NCBI GenBank assembly: GCA_028066595.1
Contig: JALCBJ010000059.1
Coordinates: forward strand, 1-33,946
From: Thermoanaerobaculia bacterium
GTDB lineage: Bacteria > Acidobacteriota > Thermoanaerobaculia > Multivoradales > J023
Direction of reading: 5' to 3'
Length of the DNA stretch: 33,946 bases
The notes beneath the pieces are model-generated. The model worked only from the letters and a program-made list of their open reading frames with translations, was not told the origin of the DNA and did not search any database. Position numbers and translations under genes: made by a program. This document shows positions 24,512 through 32,365 of the stretch, piece by piece; position 1 is the stretch's first letter, and every line of letters begins with the position of its first letter.

Positions 24512-25339
24512 TCAGTCCTCCAAGTCGCCATGAAATGGGTCGCCATGAACTGGGTCGCCATGAAATGGGTCGCCATGAAATGGGTCGCCATGAAATGGGT
24601 CGCCACGAAGTGGATCGATCAGAGCAGAATCGAGGTGGGTCAAGCGCAACACCGCCACGACGTTACCGCACGGGTAGGGCGAGCCAAACTGGGCGCCGCG
24701 TGCCGACCGGGCGTCGGTCTCGGTCCAGCTGTTCCAGCGCGACATGCGACGCAGATAGATACAGCTCAGCTCCCCCAGGCGACCCGAGGCCAGCGCTTGG
24801 TCCAGCTGCGGGTGATACCCCAGGGGAAACGTCACCAACAGCTGTCCATCGGGCGTCAAGTGACGGCGCAGATTCCGCAGTGCGCGCTCGGCTTTCTCCG
24901 GATCCTGCACCGGCTCGTCGCGGCCCACGTGTTCGACGGTCGAGAGACAGACGATGCGGTCGAACCGCTCCGTCCAGGCAAAGTCGGCGGCGTCCTCGTT
25001 CACGACTCCGGTGGCTTGCTCGTAGAGGTCCAGTACACGATGGGACACCCCCTGGTACGTCGAAAGCACATTGCCCACCTCGAGGACCGCGTCCGGCGGC
25101 TGGCCTTCGAGGAAATCTCGGGCGATCGGGACCTCGACGCATCGTTCGGTGTCCATAAGGAAAGGGTGCAGGAAGTACCGCAGGTTACGTCCGCCCCATG
25201 TGAACCGGCGGGGTCCGAACGCAGTTCGCGACAGGAACCAAATCACTCGATGGACCGCCACCAACGGAAAGCGCAGACCGTGAAGACGCCAAAGTCTGCG
25301 CAGTGCTAAGACGACGGCTGGACGGAAGACCTGCGGCAT
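24512..25339 (-). CDS. SAM-dependent methyltransferase-like protein with pentapeptide-repeat tail
   Basis: 275 residues. The core has VLEVGNVLSTYQG (SAM loop, with GN-V-S in place of G-G-G), VLDLYE, GVVNEDAADFAW and DRIVCLSTVEHVG, then LRRHLTPDGQLLVTFPLG. The loop lacks the full GxGxG pattern, so catalytic status is uncertain. The tail is a coding minisatellite: five or six GDPFH/GDPVH units encoded by 15-bp repeats just before the stop. The repeats keep frame, so copy number changes would alter tail length only. The stop is 3 nt before the CTG of the GT2 gene, indicating one operon. Confidence 0.8.
   Translation of the reverse strand: MPQVFRPAVVLALRRLWRLHGLRFPLVAVHRVIWFLSRTAFGPRRFTWGGRNLRYFLHPFLMDTERCVEVPIARDFLEGQPPDAVLEVGNVLSTYQGVSHRVLDLYEQATGVVNEDAADFAWTERFDRIVCLSTVEHVGRDEPVQDPEKAERALRNLRRHLTPDGQLLVTFPLGYHPQLDQALASGRLGELSCIYLRRMSRWNSWTETDARSARGAQFGSPYPCGNVVAVLRLTHLDSALIDPLRGDPFHGDPFHGDPFHGDPVHGDPFHGDLED
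24517..24521 (-). promoter_or_regulatory. Shine-Dalgarno GGAGG positioned for the CTG start of the GT2 gene
   Basis: GGAGG on the minus strand is 8 nt from the CTG at 24508 and inside the last codons of the methyltransferase. It is the only strong ribosome-binding site near the GT2 5' end, and it argues against the internal GTG at 24364. Confidence 0.55.
24525..24614. repeat. 15-bp minisatellite, six tandem units
   Basis: Six 15-bp units at 24525, 24540, 24555, 24570, 24585 and 24600, consensus TCGCCATGAAATGGG. Four units are identical, one differs by a single base and the last differs by three. On the minus strand they encode (GDPFH)n at the end of the methyltransferase. Confidence 0.95.
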
Positions 25340-25437
25340 GGCGTGCGAGAAGTGCGAGACAGAGCGATGAGGGCGTGATGGTGGACGGCTACGAGTGCTA
25401 ACGTCTGCCGCGATCGTAACCGTACGCGAGAGTCAGC

Positions 25438-26268
25438 ATGCCGACAGACACCTTCGATTCGCCCGAGTTTCTCGATCCCACCGAGGTCGCACTCGACGAC
25501 GAGTTCCGCCGCAGGGGCCGCGTCACACAATCGGCGGAGGAACCCGGGGCACTGGAATGCATCAGGCGGCACACAGCACGCCTGGCCGCCGAACACCTGG
25601 GGGTCGAAGCTCCCGACCGCGAGCCCGAGCTCCCGGCCTGGCTCGAATCGCTCGGCGAGCGAGTCGCTCCTGCCGACCTCAATGCGCTGCGGTTGCACGT
25701 CTTCCGTGGTCTCAACGCCGAGTCCTGGCTGCGTCCGGCGGTCTACCGGCTGGCTCGGCGGTCGCTGGCAGTCCTGGTGGGCAACGAATTGGCGATGCAG
25801 CGGCGGGTCAACCTGTCGATCCAGTTGCCCAACGACGACAGCTCGCTCCTACCCCTACATGCCGACTGCTGGTCCGGCGACTCACCCTACGAGATCGTAC
25901 TTTGGGTCCCGTTGGTCGACGTCGCAGGCACTCAGTCGATGTTCCTGCTGCCGCCGGAGGCGCACGCGCGCTTTGCCGAAGGTATGGCCGAGGCAGGTTC
26001 GGTGGAAGATCTCTTCGACTCTGTCGAATCGGAGGTGGAGTTCCTCCAGCTGGATTTCGGTCAGGTGCTGCTTTTCAACCAGAACCTGGCTCACGGCAAC
26101 CGAATCAACCGCACTCCGCGCACGCGCTGGAGCCTGAACGTTCGTTTCAAGGGCGCCTTTACGCCCTATGCCGACAAGAAGCTGGGCGAGTTCTTCGAGC
26201 CCATCACCTTGCGGACCATGAGTCGAATCGGTCTCGAGCACCGTCTGCCGGACGGCTTCCGTGAGTGA
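25438..26268 (+). CDS. 2OG-Fe(II) oxygenase of the sporadic carbohydrate cluster type
   Basis: 276 residues. The iron triad is His141-x-Asp143 in LLPLHADCWSGDSP and His219 in NQNLAHGNRINRT, with Arg230 eleven residues on as the 2-oxoglutarate carboxylate ligand. QRRVNLSIQLPND, YEIVLWVPLVDV and WSLNVRFKGAFTPY complete a jelly-roll of the phytanoyl-CoA-dioxygenase kind. It overlaps by 8 bp a gene of the LIC12192/TIGR04323-like family. That pairing is, as I recall, the hallmark of 'sporadic carbohydrate clusters'. It would hydroxylate or oxidise a sugar intermediate using O2; the substrate is unknown. Confidence 0.87.
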   Translation: MPTDTFDSPEFLDPTEVALDDEFRRRGRVTQSAEEPGALECIRRHTARLAAEHLGVEAPDREPELPAWLESLGERVAPADLNALRLHVFRGLNAESWLRPAVYRLARRSLAVLVGNELAMQRRVNLSIQLPNDDSSLLPLHADCWSGDSPYEIVLWVPLVDVAGTQSMFLLPPEAHARFAEGMAEAGSVEDLFDSVESEVEFLQLDFGQVLLFNQNLAHGNRINRTPRTRWSLNVRFKGAFTPYADKKLGEFFEPITLRTMSRIGLEHRLPDGFRE

Positions 26269-26710
26269 ACGCGACCCGCGCGATGGCGGCTACCGAGGCT
26301 ACATCGCCAGCCGGCCGATCCTCGGTCATCGCACGCCACAGCACGTGCAGAACCTGGTGATCCGCAACTTTACCTCTCGCCACGGCCTGGCCTATCGCCT
26401 GAGTGCCGCCGAGTACGCCATGCCGGGCTGCTATCTGATGCTCGAAGACGTGCTGCAAGAACTCGAACATCTCGACGGCATGATCGCCTACTCCCTGTTC
26501 ATGCTGCCCCGCGATGCCGCGCGCCGTCGCGCCATCTGGCATCGAATCCTCGACCAGGGCACCGTGTTCTACGCTGCAGTCGAGGAACTGCGGCTGGCAA
26601 ACGAAGCCGATATCGAAAGGCTGGAGACCCTCATCGACCTACGCCTCGCAACGGAGATGCACGGAGTCACCCAACGAGAGCTAGACGTCCTTCGCTCCAG
26701 CCTTCCCTAG
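26261..26710 (+). CDS. Sporadic carbohydrate cluster protein (LIC12192/TIGR04323-like)
   Basis: 149 residues from a GTG that overlaps the oxygenase stop by 8 bp. It begins GYRGYIASRPILGHRTPQHVQNLVIRNF, with LEDVLQELEHLDGMIAYSLFMLPRD, RRRAIWHRILDQGTVFYAAVEEL and EADIERLETLIDLR. That pattern fits the small family known only from scattered polysaccharide loci. It resembles a serine-recombinase-like or nucleotide-fold small protein in outline, but its biochemical role is unknown. It is translationally coupled to the oxygenase. The repeat array begins 17 bp after its stop. Confidence 0.85.
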   Translation: MSERDPRDGGYRGYIASRPILGHRTPQHVQNLVIRNFTSRHGLAYRLSAAEYAMPGCYLMLEDVLQELEHLDGMIAYSLFMLPRDAARRRAIWHRILDQGTVFYAAVEELRLANEADIERLETLIDLRLATEMHGVTQRELDVLRSSLP

Positions 26711-26726
26711 GCACGCCGCTGTGACA

Positions 26727-27424
26727 GTCGCGCCGGAGCGAGCACGGCCGAAACTGTCTGAGCTGAAGAACCTCGGCGATCCCTAAGAACCGCCATCAAA
26801 CAAGGATCTGCAAGATCACGAAAACGCCAGGGCGAGTTTCGAAGGCCGAGCGCAGCCCGGCACAGACGGACATCCAGACCTGAGTCGCGCCGGAGCGAGC
26901 ACGGCCGAGACTGTCTGAGCTGAAGAACCTCGGCGATCACTATGAACCGCCGTCAAACGAGGGCCTGCCGGATCACGACAACGCCGAAGCGAGTTTCGAA
27001 GGCCGAGCGCAGCCCGGCGCGACGACCCCAGCGCAAGAGGCGCCGAACGCAGCCCGGCGTGACTGCCCACCGAGAGAGTCGCGCCGGAGCGAGCACGGCA
27101 GAGACTGTTTGAGCTGAACAAAGTCGGCGATCACGAAGGACCACCGTCAAACTACGATCTGCGGGATCACGACAACGCCGAGGCGAGTTTCGAAGGCCGA
27201 GCGCAGCCCGGCGCGACGGCACACCGCGACTGTCACACCGAGAGAGTCGCGCCGGAGCGAGCACGGCAGAGACTGTCTGAGCCGAACAAAGTCGGCGATC
27301 ACGAAGGACCACCGTCAAACTACGATCTGCGGGGTCACGACAACGCCGAGGCGAGTTTCGAGGTCGAGCGCAGCCCGGCGCGACGACCCCGGTGCAAGAG
27401 TGGCCGAGCGCAGCCCGGCGCGAC
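26727..27424. repeat. Array of four ~140-bp repeats with 10-bp terminal inverted repeats
   Basis: Full copies lie at 26727-26867, 26884-27023, 27078-27217 and 27246-27384. Right-end-only fragments lie at 27042-27063 and 27402-27424. Copies 2-4 begin GTCGCGCCGG and end CCGGCGCGAC, a perfect 10-bp inverted repeat that extends imperfectly to ~23 bp. Copy 1 has a decayed right end. An inner complementary pair TCGGCG/CGCCGA is kept in copies 2-4, so a transcript could fold into nested stems. Spacers are 16, 54 and 28 bp. Copies 3 and 4 share the left flank ACCGAGAGA, and copies 2 and 4 share an extended right flank. The array fills the gap between two convergent genes. Best guesses are a MITE or a REP/BIME-like palindromic element; no protein is encoded. 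Confidence 0.9.
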
Positions 27425-27439
27425 TCGGATGGCCCCGTA

Positions 27440-28465
27440 TCAACGCATGCGATTGTCGAACTCGTAGAGCGTCTTGCCGCGCACGACGCCAGCGGTGAAG
27501 TACCAGGCAAAAGCGTAGAGCGCGGCGACGCTCAACACGGGCACCAGAACGAGCCGGGGATCGCGCACGTGACGGTAGGCAGCGCGGTTCCACCAGAACC
27601 CGGCCGCCACCACCAGCAGCGGTGCCCACGGCCAGGTCGGCGGCAGCAACGACGACACGCAGAGGAGCACCAACGTCCATTGCTGGACCACCCGCGACCA
27701 GTAGCCGGGAACCCGATGACGGTAGCGGTGATAGAGCGCCGCCGTGGCACCGGCCACCTCCGAGTTGCGGCAGTACTTCTTCAGCAGACCGAGTGCGGTA
27801 TGTCGCTTGCCGAGAGCGTGGAGATGCTCCACCTCGACCCCGCTGTCCGCCACCTTACCGACATCTCGCAGACGCATCTCGAAGTCAAAGTCGTTGCCCC
27901 CCAGGGGCAGGCGCTCCTCGTCGAAACCGCCGATCTGTTGGAAAATCTCGCGCCGCACACCATTGAACTTCAGGTCGAAATCCTTCTCCACCCGATCCCC
28001 GACGTAGCGCGACATGAAGACCTGACCCCAGAAGTCGTAGCGATCGAAGAGATCGTCCGGACCCAGGCCGACGAAAGTGCTGCCGATCACCTCGGGGTCG
28101 TCGAAACAGGCCAGTGACTCCGCCAGTCCCGTCCGGCTGCGGACCCGCAGATCGGCCTGCATGAAGAGCAGAATCTCCCCGCGAGCCAGGTCGGCGCCGA
28201 CGTTCTGGGCCACACACATGCCACTGTTCTCGGCCGGCAGCACGGCGATCGTGGTGTCCACCTTCTCGCTCAGTGGATGAGCTTGGATGGTCTCGATGGT
28301 GCCATCGTCCGACGCGCCGTCCACAAACACTACCTCGAACAGCTCGTCGAGCTCCTGGCGCTCCAGACTGTCGAGAGTCCAGCCGATCGTGGCAGCCTCG
28401 TTGCGCATCATGATGACCACCGACACGCGGGGATGGGTGAGCTGACGTTGTCGGACGAGATGCAA
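27440..28465 (-). CDS. Glycosyltransferase family 2 with C-terminal membrane helices
   Basis: 341 residues from a TTG with GGAG ~9 nt upstream. The GT-A fold starts RVSVVIMMRNEAATIGWTLDSL, with VVFVDGASDDGT, LPAENSGMCVAQNVG, ILLFMQADLRV (metal site region) and GGFDEERLPLGGNDFDFEMRLR. Two or three membrane helices follow after residue ~255 (LVLLCVSSLLPPTWPWAPLLVVAAGFWW; LVPVLSVAALYAFAWYFTAG). It is an inverting transferase acting at the inner face of the membrane on a lipid-linked glycan. It converges on the repeat array and is divergent from the phosphatase gene. Confidence 0.92.
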   Translation of the reverse strand: MHLVRQRQLTHPRVSVVIMMRNEAATIGWTLDSLERQELDELFEVVFVDGASDDGTIETIQAHPLSEKVDTTIAVLPAENSGMCVAQNVGADLARGEILLFMQADLRVRSRTGLAESLACFDDPEVIGSTFVGLGPDDLFDRYDFWGQVFMSRYVGDRVEKDFDLKFNGVRREIFQQIGGFDEERLPLGGNDFDFEMRLRDVGKVADSGVEVEHLHALGKRHTALGLLKKYCRNSEVAGATAALYHRYRHRVPGYWSRVVQQWTLVLLCVSSLLPPTWPWAPLLVVAAGFWWNRAAYRHVRDPRLVLVPVLSVAALYAFAWYFTAGVVRGKTLYEFDNRMR

Positions 28466-28532
28466 GAAGGGGCTCCGAGGGGCGCGAGTCTAGTGTTCGC
28501 ACTCGCCGTGCGATACTACCCATCCTCTCGCC

Positions 28533-29090
28533 ATGGCCCACCGCAGACCTATCGTGGTTCTGGATCGAGACGGGGTGATCAACCACGATTCCCCTGACTA
28601 CATCCGATCACCGGAAGCCTTTATCCCCATTCCGGGCAGCCTCAACGCCATCGGCCGACTGTGCGCCGCCGGCTTCCGAGTGACCCTGGCCACCAATCAA
28701 TCCGGCGTCGGACGCAAGTACTTCAGCGTCGAGACGCTGCACCAGATTCACGACAAGCTGCGCCGCCTGCTGCCGGTGGGTTCGGTCATCGACCCGATCG
28801 TCTATTGTCCCCACCACCCGGACGATCACTGCGACTGCCGTAAGCCCCAGCCAGGCATGCTGCTCGACATCGCGGCGCGCCTGGGCCGACCGACGAGCGA
28901 GCTCGCCTTCGTAGGCGACTCGGCCACCGACATCGAGGCTGCACGACGGGCCGGCGCACGAGGGCTGCTGGTGCGCACCGGCAACGGAACCGCGCACCTG
29001 GAAGCTGGCCGCATTCCGCCGGACGTGCCGGTTTTCGACGATCTAGCGGCGGTCGCAGCCGCTCTGATCTCAGACGAACCCTCGCCGTGA
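28533..29090 (+). CDS. gmhB: D-glycero-D-manno-heptose 1,7-bisphosphate 7-phosphatase (GmhB-like HAD)
   Basis: 185 residues, the normal family length. HAD motif I is VLDRDGVIN with Asp11 and Asp13, motif II is TNQSG, and motif IV is FVGDSATD with Asp129/Asp133. The GmhB zinc loop is present as CPHHPDDHCDCRKPQPGM (Cys92, His94, Cys100, Cys102). This loop separates GmhB from other HAD phosphatases. The enzyme removes the 7-phosphate of heptose bisphosphate in the cytoplasm. It overlaps the next gene by 4 bp (GTGA). Confidence 0.9.
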   Translation: MAHRRPIVVLDRDGVINHDSPDYIRSPEAFIPIPGSLNAIGRLCAAGFRVTLATNQSGVGRKYFSVETLHQIHDKLRRLLPVGSVIDPIVYCPHHPDDHCDCRKPQPGMLLDIAARLGRPTSELAFVGDSATDIEAARRAGARGLLVRTGNGTAHLEAGRIPPDVPVFDDLAAVAAALISDEPSP

Positions 29091-29794
29091 GCCAGGCAGT
29101 TCGGGAAGCAGTCGTTCTGTGCGGCGGCCTGGGCTCACGACTCCGCGGGCAAGATGCCGGTCGCCCCAAGGCCTTGGTAGAAGTCGCCGGGCGCCCCTTC
29201 CTCGCATGGCAGCTCGACTGGCTCCAGCGCCTCGGTGTCCAACGGGTCGTACTGGCAGCAGGCTTTCGAGCCGATCAGCTCAAAAGTTGGATCCACGGGA
29301 CGTCTCTGCCGGTCGAGGTCCAGATCGTCGCGGAGACCCGCGCACTCGGCACAGCCGGAGCCCTGCGCAACGCCCTCGAAGACGTCTATGGAACGGACCT
29401 CTTCGTGACCAATGGCGATACGCTGCTCCCGGACCTGAAGGTGGACGGCGTTCTCGCGGCGTCGTCCGCTGCGAGGGCCATCATGACTGCGGTGACGGCC
29501 GAAGACTCACACACAGGTGATTGCCTCGAATTGGTCGGCGACCGGGTCACGGCCCTGACGCGCCGGACAACGGACGGACCCGCCTGGAAGAACGGCGGCT
29601 TCTATCGCCTGCCGCGCGGCGAAGTCGAGAGCTGGCCCGCCGGTCGCTCCTCGCTGGAGCGCGACGTGTTCCCGCGACTGGCCGGGCGTGGTGAGCTGAT
29701 GGCCCATCGCACCTCACCACCCCTACTCGACATGGGTACGGCCGACGGCAGACAGGCAATGGACGATTTCCTGCTCAAGAACGGAATCAACTGA
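29087..29794 (+). CDS. Sugar-1-phosphate nucleotidyltransferase (HddC-like)
   Basis: 235 residues from a GTG overlapping the gmhB stop. The activated-nucleotide loop is AVVLCGGLGSRLR, followed by RPKALVEVAGRPFLAWQLDWL with the catalytic Lys28. LGTAGALRNALEDVYGTDLFVTNGDTLL holds the metal-binding Asp. The C-terminal NGGFYRL and LLDMGTADGR are typical. Next to GmhB it most likely makes GDP-D-glycero-D-manno-heptose (HddC role). An ADP- or another NDP-sugar cannot be excluded. It overlaps the convergent membrane gene by 8 bp. Confidence 0.87.
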   Translation: MSQAVREAVVLCGGLGSRLRGQDAGRPKALVEVAGRPFLAWQLDWLQRLGVQRVVLAAGFRADQLKSWIHGTSLPVEVQIVAETRALGTAGALRNALEDVYGTDLFVTNGDTLLPDLKVDGVLAASSAARAIMTAVTAEDSHTGDCLELVGDRVTALTRRTTDGPAWKNGGFYRLPRGEVESWPAGRSSLERDVFPRLAGRGELMAHRTSPPLLDMGTADGRQAMDDFLLKNGIN

Positions 29795-32345
29795 ACCATG
29801 GCATCGGGAGCCATTCGTCGCGGAGCCACCAGACAACGGCCCCGGCCAACAGCAGGCGACCGAGAATCGCCACCCAGAGTCCGGTCAACGGCGGCTCGAA
29901 CGAGAACTCGAGGCGAGACTGGCCAGCAGGGATGGCTACCGCTTGAAAGAGAGTGTCGGCTCGCAGGACAGGAACGCGCTCACCGTCGAGGCGGGCCACC
30001 CAGCGGGGATCGAAGCGCGACGCGCGTACGAGCAAGGCGTCCTTCTCAGTCGACACGTCCAACAGCCAGCGGGTCGGCCGGCGTTCGAGCACTTCGATTG
30101 CGTGGGTGAACCCTTCGGCATCCAGCTGCGTTGGCGGTACGGCCCGACCTTGCACGAGGGTGACTGCCGCAAACGGATGGGACGGCTGCGCCAGAAGTCC
30201 GAGGGCCGTCGCTTCCCCCTGCTCGTCGTCCGGGAGCACTTGCCAGGAGCGAGTCAGCCGAACAGGCGGCAGCACATCGGTCAATTCCAAGAGATCGATC
30301 GCCTCGCCGGACACATCCGTGCGGGACGACTCACCCGTCGACTCCCAAGCACCAACGGATAGGCGCGCTCGCCGTACGAAGCGATCGCTCGCGGATGTCA
30401 GCTGCGTCGTGGCCTGCGGCGTGGTGAGGAAAAAGCGTACGGCGCCCAGACGCCAGAGATCGAGTGGCCTGTCCGCGAACGCATCGAACAAAGCACGGTA
30501 GCCGGCGTCCAAGCGGCTGACCGATACCGGGTCGTATAGCGGATAGGCGCGAGCTACGAATTGGGTCAGTCGCCACTGATTGAGTTTCGAATGCCTCGGC
30601 GGAACCAGTTTGAGCCGACCGTGAACCAGCGCTTCGTCGAGGACACCCGTCAGCCGGTTGTCCTCCAGCCCGGACCGATAGTCATGCAGCTCGACGAAAC
30701 GTGCCGCCGCGGGCAGCAACTCGACGCACATCAGGGTGGCCACCAAAAGATAGGCCGCGAGCGGACGGCCCCAGATGCCGATCGCGCGTACGCCGAGAGC
30801 CAACGCCACGGCCAGGAGAATCGCCATCCACGCCACCGTCTGGCTGTCCTGCCAGGCGTCGGCGATCTGACTGCTACGGCCGAGCTCGGTCAGGCGCAGC
30901 CGAATCTGCTCCGCCTGATGGTCACGCAAGAGCCACAAACCGACGAGTGCGATCGTTAGCCAATATCCGGCGCCGAGGCGCCACAGAAGATCGTCCTGCC
31001 GTCTGAGCCAGGCGCCGAGATGCTCCGCACCTAACGCGACCAACAGTCCGAAGAAGAGCGTCGCCGGCCCGAGCCACTTCTCCGGACTACGGATGGCGTC
31101 CATGAACGGCAGCTCGTAGAACAGCCGGTAGACGACAAAGAAACGCCCCCAGGCCAGTGACAGCGCAACCGCGAATCCCGCCAGCAAGACGCCGACGTCC
31201 CACAACTCGATCCGCTGGCTCGATTCGATCGCCTGGCCAGGCTCGATCCTCTGGCCCGGACCTGCCCTCGACGCCATGGCCTGCCGCGCGCACCCGACGA
31301 CTGCCAACAGGAAAAGGAAGGTCGCCACCACGCCGAAGGCGTAGCCGTGGAGCCGAAAGTTAGCCGGTCCCTGGCTCGCCGACTGCCACTCCGGCCAACG
31401 ACCCATGAGGCCCCAGTACGGATGGTCCGCGGAGCGCGTCGACGCACCGTGAAAGTCCGGCAGCACCAGCGACAACGTCTCGCCCTTGGGCAGACTCCAC
31501 TGGGTCGCCCAATTCCAAGCATCACCCGGCTCACCCGCGGTCGCCGGACCGGCGTCGGCGACCTGCGTATCGATCATCTTCGACACCGCCTGCCAAGACG
31601 TCCCGAATGATGCCAGCACCACGAGGCCCAGGCCGACGACCCGCCTCCTCCAGACAGCCAGGTCGCGACCCGGGAAAGGACGCCCGAGCAACGAATAGAC
31701 GGCCAGTGCCAGCGCAAAGAACGCACCGACGTCGGGTGTCTGGGTGACCGCCAAGCCCAAGCATCCGCCTGCCACCAAATAACCCAGCCAGCCGTCGCCG
31801 CGGGCTCGGTTGCGCGCCAGGACGCCGACCACCAGCAGACTGAAGGCCAGGGTCAACGACCGGTTCAGGAGGCCATTGAGAGCGAACGTCGTCGTCCATC
31901 CGCAGAGCGTGAAGAAGATGCCGCCGACCCAAGACGGCGCGCGGCGATGGCCCAGCTGTCGCAGAGTCCAGTAGGCGCAAAGGCCGGTCCACCAGATCGC
32001 CAGCCACGGTCCCCATCGACGATAGTGATGTGGCCCGAGTACCGTCTCCAACAGGCTCCAGACCGCGATGCCGGTTCCGGGCTGTCCCTCGCCGAAGAAG
32101 GTCTGATCGTCCCAGATGCGGAAGAGCGACTCCGGATAGGCGAAGAGAGGCGACATCACCGATTCGATGTTGCCGTCGTTGAACGCCAGCACCTGGTCCG
32201 GGTGCCGCCACAACGGTGAAAGTAACCAACTAGTGAGAATGCCCAGAGTCACCGCGACGAGAAGGCCCTGCCGGAGACGTGGGCTCCACCCGAATCGTGC
32301 CCGTTCTTCGACCGTCGAGCCGTCCGATTGCCTCGCGGGGATCAT
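29787..32345 (-). CDS. Large YfhO-like polytopic membrane protein (putative GT-C glycosyltransferase)
   Basis: 852 residues from the ATG at 32345. A longer start at 32378 would overlap the divergent SIS gene, and a TATCAT -10 sits 6 nt before the inner ATG. About a dozen hydrophobic helices fill residues ~25-540, with a first external loop HPDQVLAFNDGNIESVMSPLFAYPESLFRIWDD as in GT-C proteins. A soluble C-terminal part of ~280 residues ends in a beta-rich module (AIPAGQSRLEFSFEPP) and one last helix. This matches YfhO-type proteins linked to glycosylation of teichoic acids or other surface polymers. A Gly/Ile/Glu repeat (about residues 372-390) is a short internal oddity (PGQRIEPGQAIESSQRIE). 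Confidence 0.8.
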   Translation of the reverse strand: MIPARQSDGSTVEERARFGWSPRLRQGLLVAVTLGILTSWLLSPLWRHPDQVLAFNDGNIESVMSPLFAYPESLFRIWDDQTFFGEGQPGTGIAVWSLLETVLGPHHYRRWGPWLAIWWTGLCAYWTLRQLGHRRAPSWVGGIFFTLCGWTTTFALNGLLNRSLTLAFSLLVVGVLARNRARGDGWLGYLVAGGCLGLAVTQTPDVGAFFALALAVYSLLGRPFPGRDLAVWRRRVVGLGLVVLASFGTSWQAVSKMIDTQVADAGPATAGEPGDAWNWATQWSLPKGETLSLVLPDFHGASTRSADHPYWGLMGRWPEWQSASQGPANFRLHGYAFGVVATFLFLLAVVGCARQAMASRAGPGQRIEPGQAIESSQRIELWDVGVLLAGFAVALSLAWGRFFVVYRLFYELPFMDAIRSPEKWLGPATLFFGLLVALGAEHLGAWLRRQDDLLWRLGAGYWLTIALVGLWLLRDHQAEQIRLRLTELGRSSQIADAWQDSQTVAWMAILLAVALALGVRAIGIWGRPLAAYLLVATLMCVELLPAAARFVELHDYRSGLEDNRLTGVLDEALVHGRLKLVPPRHSKLNQWRLTQFVARAYPLYDPVSVSRLDAGYRALFDAFADRPLDLWRLGAVRFFLTTPQATTQLTSASDRFVRRARLSVGAWESTGESSRTDVSGEAIDLLELTDVLPPVRLTRSWQVLPDDEQGEATALGLLAQPSHPFAAVTLVQGRAVPPTQLDAEGFTHAIEVLERRPTRWLLDVSTEKDALLVRASRFDPRWVARLDGERVPVLRADTLFQAVAIPAGQSRLEFSFEPPLTGLWVAILGRLLLAGAVVWWLRDEWLPMPWFS

Positions 32346-32351
32346 CCGTAG

Positions 32352-32357
32352 ATGATA
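32352..32357 (-). promoter_or_regulatory. -10 element (TATCAT) placed for a leaderless transcript of the YfhO-like gene
   Basis: TATCAT on the minus strand is 6 nt before the ATG at 32345, the same geometry as at 11919-11924. It lies in a 20-bp divergent gap with the SIS gene. No Shine-Dalgarno precedes this ATG. Confidence 0.35.
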
Positions 32358-32365
32358 GGGCTTCG

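Noticed and set aside
24143..25309. 388-codon plus-strand frame across GT2 and methyltransferase
   Set aside because: It includes the translated minisatellite (MKWVA repeats) and is antisense to two genes with clear motifs.
26727..27424. CRISPR array
   Set aside because: Repeats of ~140 bp, only four copies, unequal spacers of 16-54 bp with shared sequence, and no cas genes nearby.
26707..27510. Minus-strand open frames across the repeat array giving repeated peptides such as SAQTVSAVLAPARL
   Set aside because: The same peptide recurs only because the DNA repeat recurs. The frames differ between copies, lack starts with ribosome sites, and the DNA shows terminal inverted repeats typical of non-coding elements.
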